Below are positions 29,890-35,000 of a stretch of 35,000 nucleotides of DNA, piece after piece. The stretch is from contig CM030935.1 in assembly GCA_018136815.1 (NCBI GenBank), forward strand, positions 5,121,294 to 5,156,293, given 5' to 3'. Under the pieces are notes generated by a model. The model was not told the DNA's origin, ran no database searches, and saw only the letters and a list, made by a program, of their open reading frames with translations. How positions within the stretch are numbered: position 1 is the first letter of the stretch; every line of letters begins with the position of its first letter. Both the position numbers and the translations under genes were made by a program. The stretch comes from Isochrysis galbana. Its lineage: Eukaryota; Haptophyta; Isochrysidales; Isochrysidaceae.

Positions 29890-32800
29890 ATGCCTCTGCG
29901 GCTTGACATCAAGGTAAGCCAGCTGCACGTGCCTCCTACGGCTCTCTGGGGCGCAGGCGGATGCGCAAGACGGGCGGCTCCGCCTTCCTGCCCCCGTCCC
30001 CCGCCCCCCGCCGGCTCGCCTGCCTTCTTCCTTTCTCCTTCTCTCTCTCTCTCCCTCCCTCCGCCCCCCCGCCTCTCGGTCTTCTGCTCTGCGCAGAGAG
30101 AGGGGGGAGGGGGAGAAGGAGGGAAGAGAGGCAGGGAGAGGGGCTGGGAGAAGGGGGCGTGAGGAGAGGGAGGGGGAGAGCGGGGGAAGAAGGGGGGAGG
30201 AGGGGGAGGGGGGGGGAGGGAGGGAGGCAGAGAGGGAAAGAGGGAGAGGGGAGAGATGTGGAGGGGGAAAGGGGGGGGGGGAGAGAGAGAGAGAAAGAGC
30301 GAACAGGAAGGGCAGGGAGAGGGGACGAGAGGGGATGATGGTGGTGCGTTCATCACGTGTGTGTGTGTGTGTGGGTGGGGGGGGATGAGGGGGGGGGGGA
30401 TCGAGCAGGGGGAAACCAAAGAAGAGAGCACAAGGAAGTGGCGAAAGCTACGGAGGAGTGGAGGAGTGAAGAGTGCTCGCTCTGCTGAGAGGCTAAAGGG
30501 GCAGGGCTGGCTGAGCGAGTACGGCGAGTAGGGATGCCTTTAGAGTAGGCACTGCCCTCCGCCCCCCTCGCCGCCTCTTTCCCGATGGGAAACGCCTGGA
30601 CGCGGGCGCTCGCCCTCATTGCTGCCATTGCTCCTGGAGTGCGAGGCAACTGCAAAAGGAGTGTATGTACCCCATCGTGGAGCAGTGTGGAATGGAGTTG
30701 GGGGCGGTTAGCCGACCACAGTGGTTGCGTCGACGAATCCGCCCCACGCGGTCCTTCATGACCCGGCAAAGTCGCGCCCCGCTACACCGGTTCTGCTGAG
30801 CTGATTTCCTGCGCTGATTTCTTGCCCTTGCCGCCCCGGCATCTTGTGCTGCCTTCTCTCAGAGGAAGCTCTCATCTCGCTCCGACCGCGTCAAGACTGT
30901 CGACCTGCACCCGACCGAGCCATGGGTTCTTTCGGCGATGTACAACGGGCACGTCTTCATCTGGAATCACATGACTCAGGCGCTTGTCAAATCCTTTGAG
31001 GTCTCGCCCGATCAACCGGTGCGATCAGCCAAGTTTGTCGCGCGCAAGCAGTGGATTGTTGCTGGTTCCGATGACATGCAGATCCGCGTGTACAACTACA
31101 ACACGCTGGAAAAGGTCAAGGTGTTTGAGGCACACTCCGACTACATTAGGTACGCGAAAGCTGGCGTTTTCACGGCGGGCTCGGGGGCAGGGCACGCGCC
31201 CAAAGTGCGGCGACAGGAGCATCGCCCACGTCTGAGCTCATGTGACGCTGTGCTCCACAAGTTGGGGTGCCCCATCCGCTTTGCTAAATCCGTCCTGTTG
31301 CCGGGCTTGGACGCGTTTTATCGCAAGGCGGCAGCCCGAAGGCGCGCGTGGCCGAGCGGCACCGGCAGGCGGATCGAATAACCGGATTGCGCCTACGTGC
31401 GAGAGCTGGAGCGGCTAGTGAGCCCGCATCCGTCGTCCGAAGTCCAAACTCGTCGCCTCGGTGCTCTCCTGCCGATGCGCTCTGAGCCCCTCGCATGCGA
31501 CTCACCCTCTGCAGGTGCATCGCGGTGCATCCGTCGCAGACATTGCTCCTATCGTCCTCGGATGACATGACCATCCGGCTGTGGGACTGGGACAAGAACT
31601 GGGCAAACGCGATGACGTTTGAGGGACATACGCACTACGTGATGATGGTCGCCTTCAACCCCAAGGACACCAACACGTTTGCCTCAGCCTCACTTGACCG
31701 GTCCATCAAGGTGCCCGCAAAATTGTCGCAGCACGCACGCCCTGTCCCTGCCTCTCACGCACGCTTCTGACCGCCCCCGCACTCCTTCAGGTCTGGGGTC
31801 TCAACTCACCGCAGCCTCATTTCACGCTCGAGGGGCACGAGAAGGGAGTGAATTGTGTCGAGTATTTCGCCGGCGGCGACCGGCCTTATCTAGTCTCGGG
31901 CGCCGATGACCAGACTGTGAAGGTGCATGCTCCCTCACCACCAGGACAGCTCGCTCACGCGCGCCATAGCCCGTTCTATAGTAGTGTCGCGTCTGACGCT
32001 GCATACCGAACACCCACACACGTGTACACGACATCAGGTGTGGGATTACCAGACCAAGCAGTGTGTACAGACGATGGAGGGCCACACTCACAATGTGGCC
32101 GCCGTCTGCTGCCACCCGGAACTCCCCATCATCATGTCGGGATCGGAGGACGGCACGGTCCGCATCTGGCATGCCAACACGTACAGGCAAGAGTACAACT
32201 TCAACTACGCCTACGAACGCTGCTGGTCCATCGCGTCTTTGAAGGGGAGCAACAACGTGGCACTTGCCTACGACGAGGTATGCATGGCGGCAGGCGGTGC
32301 CCTCCGTCCGCGCTTGCGCGACCCAATCCAGAGATACAGACTAGCGCCTCGATTGGCGAATGGCGGTTTGAGTGACGCCCTTGTGGACACCTCATGGCTG
32401 TGCAGGGTACCATCGTCGTCCAGCTTGGTAATGAGGAGCCCATCGCCTCGATGGATGCCTCGGGCAAGCTAGTGGTGGCCAAGCACAATGAGATCACCAG
32501 CGTTGACATCAAGAAGGCGAGTTCGCCAGCGCTGGCGCGCGTGAGCGCTGGCGCGCGTGAGTGACCCGCACGGCGCCGCGCCGTCCGACCACCCATTGCG
32601 CGCCCTCTCTCCTCTAGACCCGCAATCTTCCTCTCTCGCACATAGGCCGATGCCGGCGCGGAGCCTCCGGTCGACGGGGAACGTCTGCGCCTGCCGTCAA
32701 AGGAGCTCGACGTCTGCGAGATCTACCCACAGGTTTGAGAGCTGTTGCTTAGAAACTCTCGCTTGTCCTGCAATGCCGATGACTTCACGAGTGCAATGCC

Positions 32801-35000
32801 GAGGAAGTGTGCATTAGGGGCGTGATGGTGGTGTTCGGCGAGCGGAGTGCTCAGAACGCCCCCGCCCCCGTCCCCACACAGTGGCTGTCCCACAATTCAA
32901 ACGGCCGCTTCGCCGTCGTATGTGGTGACGGCGAATACATCATCTACACCGCGCTTGCTTGGCGCAAGAAGGCATTCGGTTCGGCGCTCGACTTTGTCTG
33001 GGCAACCGAGTCGGGCGACTACGCGGTATGTGCTCAACCCAGCCGACTCGCCGACGGCGGGCGTCCGAACTGCCTGACCGGGCCAGGCTGCTCTGCCCAC
33101 CTCGAGGGCCCGCCTTGCCCGAGAATATGGGCCACTTAACTCTGCCAGTTTGCACGAGGCGCGCCACTACTGACTGCCGACCGCTTGCGTGTTGGCGTGC
33201 AGGTTCGCGAGTCTCCAATGTTGATCAAGCTGTTCAAGAACTTCAAGGAAGTTCGTGCGTTCAAGCCGCCCTTCCAGGCGGATGCCATTTACGGCGGGGC
33301 GCTGCTTGGAGTCCGCTCTGGAGAGGTGTGTCCCGCAGGCCTGCACGTGCCGCAGCCCCTCAAGCAACAATGTGCAGCAGCCTCTGTTTGCGCACTACTA
33401 GGCGGCCCGAATGTCGCCGCACACCTCATGAGCTTTTATTATCGTCTAGTAGCCAAAGTGCACTCGGCCTTAAGCGCACATCGGCCCCGACCCAACAAAC
33501 CTCCTTCTCAGGTGACCTTCTTCTACGACTGGTCCGACTGTCGCCTTGTTCGCCGCATCGACGTCCAGCCTCGGGAAGTACGCTGGAGCGATACAGGCGA
33601 CATGGTGGCGCTCGTCACCGACGACTCGCTCTTCCTGTTGCGGTGAGTGGCGCAACCGCCTCGCTCGGTCGGTCGGTGGAACCTCTCACCTAAACGATCC
33701 ACACACCTAGATGATCCCACCACTGGCGCGCATATTCCCTGCCTGACCGCTTTTGCGCCGTCGCTGCGGCGTGCAGGTACAATCGCGACACCGTACAAGC
33801 TGCCCTCGAGTCTGGAGCTCCGGTGGGAGAGGAGGGTGTCGACGACGCCTTCGACCTTGTTCACGAGATCAACGATCAGGTGTGGCACGCGAGCACGTCG
33901 GGGCCAGTTCATGCACCATGCGGGTTTGGTGATTAAACCGCCTCGCCGTTGGGTTGGATCGCAACTATCCCTTGACCGGCTGCCTTGCCTCAGGTTCGTA
34001 CGTGCGTGTGGGTCGCAGAGTGCCTCGTATACACGACCAAGGCCGGCCGGCTTAACTACTCGGTCGGCGGTGAAGTAATCACATTGCAGCACCTCGATCG
34101 GCCCCTCTACATCGTGGGATACCTGCCCAAGGACAACCGCGTTTATCTCCTCGACCGCGACTTCGCCATTGTTTCTTATCAGGTGAGCCCATGGCCAATC
34201 GCAGGTGACGCTCCCTGCCGCACGCAACGATCCCATTTGCGCCTCGTTCGTCCTGTCCGCAGCTTCTGTTGGCGGTGCTCGAGTATCAAACAGCAGTCGT
34301 TCGCCGCGACTTTGAGACTGCGTCCAATCTCATCCAGTCCATCCCTCAATCGGAGCACAATCGCATCGCGCGATTCCTCGAGGCACAGGCAAGCGCTCAG
34401 AATCACTCGTCCAAAATGCACGCTCGCCCCTGCCGCGAGTCACAAGTGTGTATATGCCGCCGACAGCGGCCTGGGGCTCGAGGCATGAGCCACTGCCGCC
34501 TTTGGTTGTGCTTAACACGAGGCTGTCGCTTGCCGATTACTAACTTTAATATGCTTCGACCGCATTCCAACAGGGCTTCAAGGAGGAGGCTCTTGCCGTC
34601 GCCACCGATCCTGAGCACCAATTCGAGCTGGCAGTGCAGCTGGGCAAGCTGCAGACCGCTTACGCGATCACGCAGCAACAGCCCTCCGAGGTGTGCACAC
34701 CTCCTCGGAGCCACCGTCCCCTGCTGCACCCAAGCCGTGCATCATGCCGCTTGCATCCCCACGTGCTGGCTCGTGAATACCCTTGTCGTGTGACGCTTAC
34801 TCGAGTGGGTATCCATCGCCGCCCTCAGCCTCGCGCCCATGCTTGCGTGCGCTGATGCGCCCCTTATCTTGGCGGCCCCTTGTCCAATAGGCGCGTTGGA
34901 AGCAGCTGGGCGACATGGCCTTGCATGCTGCGGACCTGCGCCTCGCAGAGGAATGCCTCGTCAGGGCGGCTGACTTGAGCGGCCTGCTCCTGCTATACAC
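29890..35000 (+). CDS. COPB2: Coatomer subunit beta' (beta'-COP), partial 3' end
   Basis: Beta'-COP is a WD40 subunit of the COPI coat that forms Golgi-derived vesicles and binds dilysine cargo signals. Fifteen exons are visible: 29890-29913, 30863-31149, 31515-31710, 31791-31922, 32038-32277, 32406-32516, 32646-32732, 32882-33025, 33203-33325, 33512-33642, 33777-33879, 33994-34182, 34263-34388, 34574-34690, and 34891 to the edge. All phases match. The protein begins MPLRLDIK then [20 protein letters not shown], the diagnostic start of the family. WD repeats follow ([75 protein letters not shown]), then the second propeller ([27 protein letters not shown]) and the helical solenoid ([27 protein letters not shown]). 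About 706 of roughly 900 residues lie in the window. Confidence 0.95.
29914..30862 (+). other. COPB2 intron 1, with low-complexity block
   Basis: GTAAGC to CTCTCAG, 949 nt, by far the longest of the visible introns (the others are 80-365 nt). It contains a CT-rich stretch (about 30030-30065), then a purine tract (about 30096-30340), a GTGTGTG run (30357-30373) and G-runs to about 30400. Confidence 0.85.
32517..32645 (+). other. COPB2 intron 6, candidate GC-AG intron with alternative GT donor
   Basis: AAG|GCGAGT gives an intron that leaves the protein colinear with the family (SVDIKK then [14 protein letters not shown]). An alternative in-phase GT donor at 32541 (GTGAGC) would add eight residues (ASSPALAR). 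A 16-bp tandem duplication (32528-32559) overlaps the alternative donor. Confidence 0.6.
34389..34573 (+). other. COPB2 intron 13, GC-AG intron
   Basis: The donor is CAG|GCAAGC and the acceptor CCAACAG. Splicing gives RFLEAQ then [15 protein letters not shown], which matches the conserved family sequence without gap, so the GC donor is well supported. The first GT downstream (CGTCC, near 34408) would add residues absent from the family. Confidence 0.85.

Noticed and set aside
31345..31385. tRNA-like string (GTGGCCGAGCGGC) in COPB2 intron 2
   Set aside because: It resembles a D-arm only; no acceptor stem, anticodon arm or T-arm can be built around it.
1..35000. CRISPR arrays, operons, prokaryotic promoters, rRNA
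   Set aside because: None seen; spliced genes show the DNA is eukaryotic nuclear.

Overview
The window is nuclear DNA of a GC-rich eukaryote, most likely a microalga. The evidence is spliceosomal introns, a coatomer beta'-COP gene and a VAP/MSP-domain gene interrupted by short introns, a large secreted protein with (Ser)Pro-rich spacers of the algal cell-wall type, LINE-like retroelements, and long homopurine/homopyrimidine tracts. At least one, possibly two, of the 14 introns in the coatomer gene use a GC-AG donor. I lean towards a haptophyte or another secondary alga, but the sequence alone does not prove the lineage.

Layout from left to right. Positions 1-4977 (+) hold the 3' part of a giant cysteine- and proline-rich extracellular protein. 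Positions 5.6-7.9 kb are repeat-rich, with a LINE 5' fragment (copy A) and short tandem repeats. Positions 7922-11800 (-) encode a 1292-residue protein with a split PH domain and seven degenerate ~28-residue repeats. Positions 11.8-12.8 kb are a GA/CT-rich block at the 5' end of that gene. Positions 13.5-16.4 kb are a decayed LINE (copy B) with a long ORF1 (two related domains, CCCH zinc fingers) and an ORF2 whose centre is deleted. Positions 16.8-17.6 kb are G-runs and CT-rich sequence. Positions 17817-21328 (+) are a two-exon gene for a coiled-coil, Ser/Gly-rich protein. Positions 22.4-24.1 kb hold two more LINE copies (C, D); D is bounded by a perfect 17-bp direct repeat. Positions 24747-27206 (-) are a multi-exon VAP (VAMP-associated protein) homologue. 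Positions 27.3-29.9 kb are mostly low-complexity C/T then G/A sequence. Positions 29890 to the right edge (+) are COPB2, with 15 exons visible.

VAP and COPB2 are divergently oriented housekeeping genes of the early secretory pathway (ER contact-site receptor and COPI coat); nothing here shows that they are co-regulated. The other two intact genes have no recognised specific function.

The most unusual structure is in the LINE-like family. All four copies (A-D) carry a small perfect stem with a 4-nt loop ending 4-6 nt before the shared ORF1 start (Met-Glu-Arg-Ala). The stem sequence differs between copies while pairing is kept. Copy D shows that the element's 5' leader is only about 31 nt, so this hairpin is essentially the 5' end of the element.
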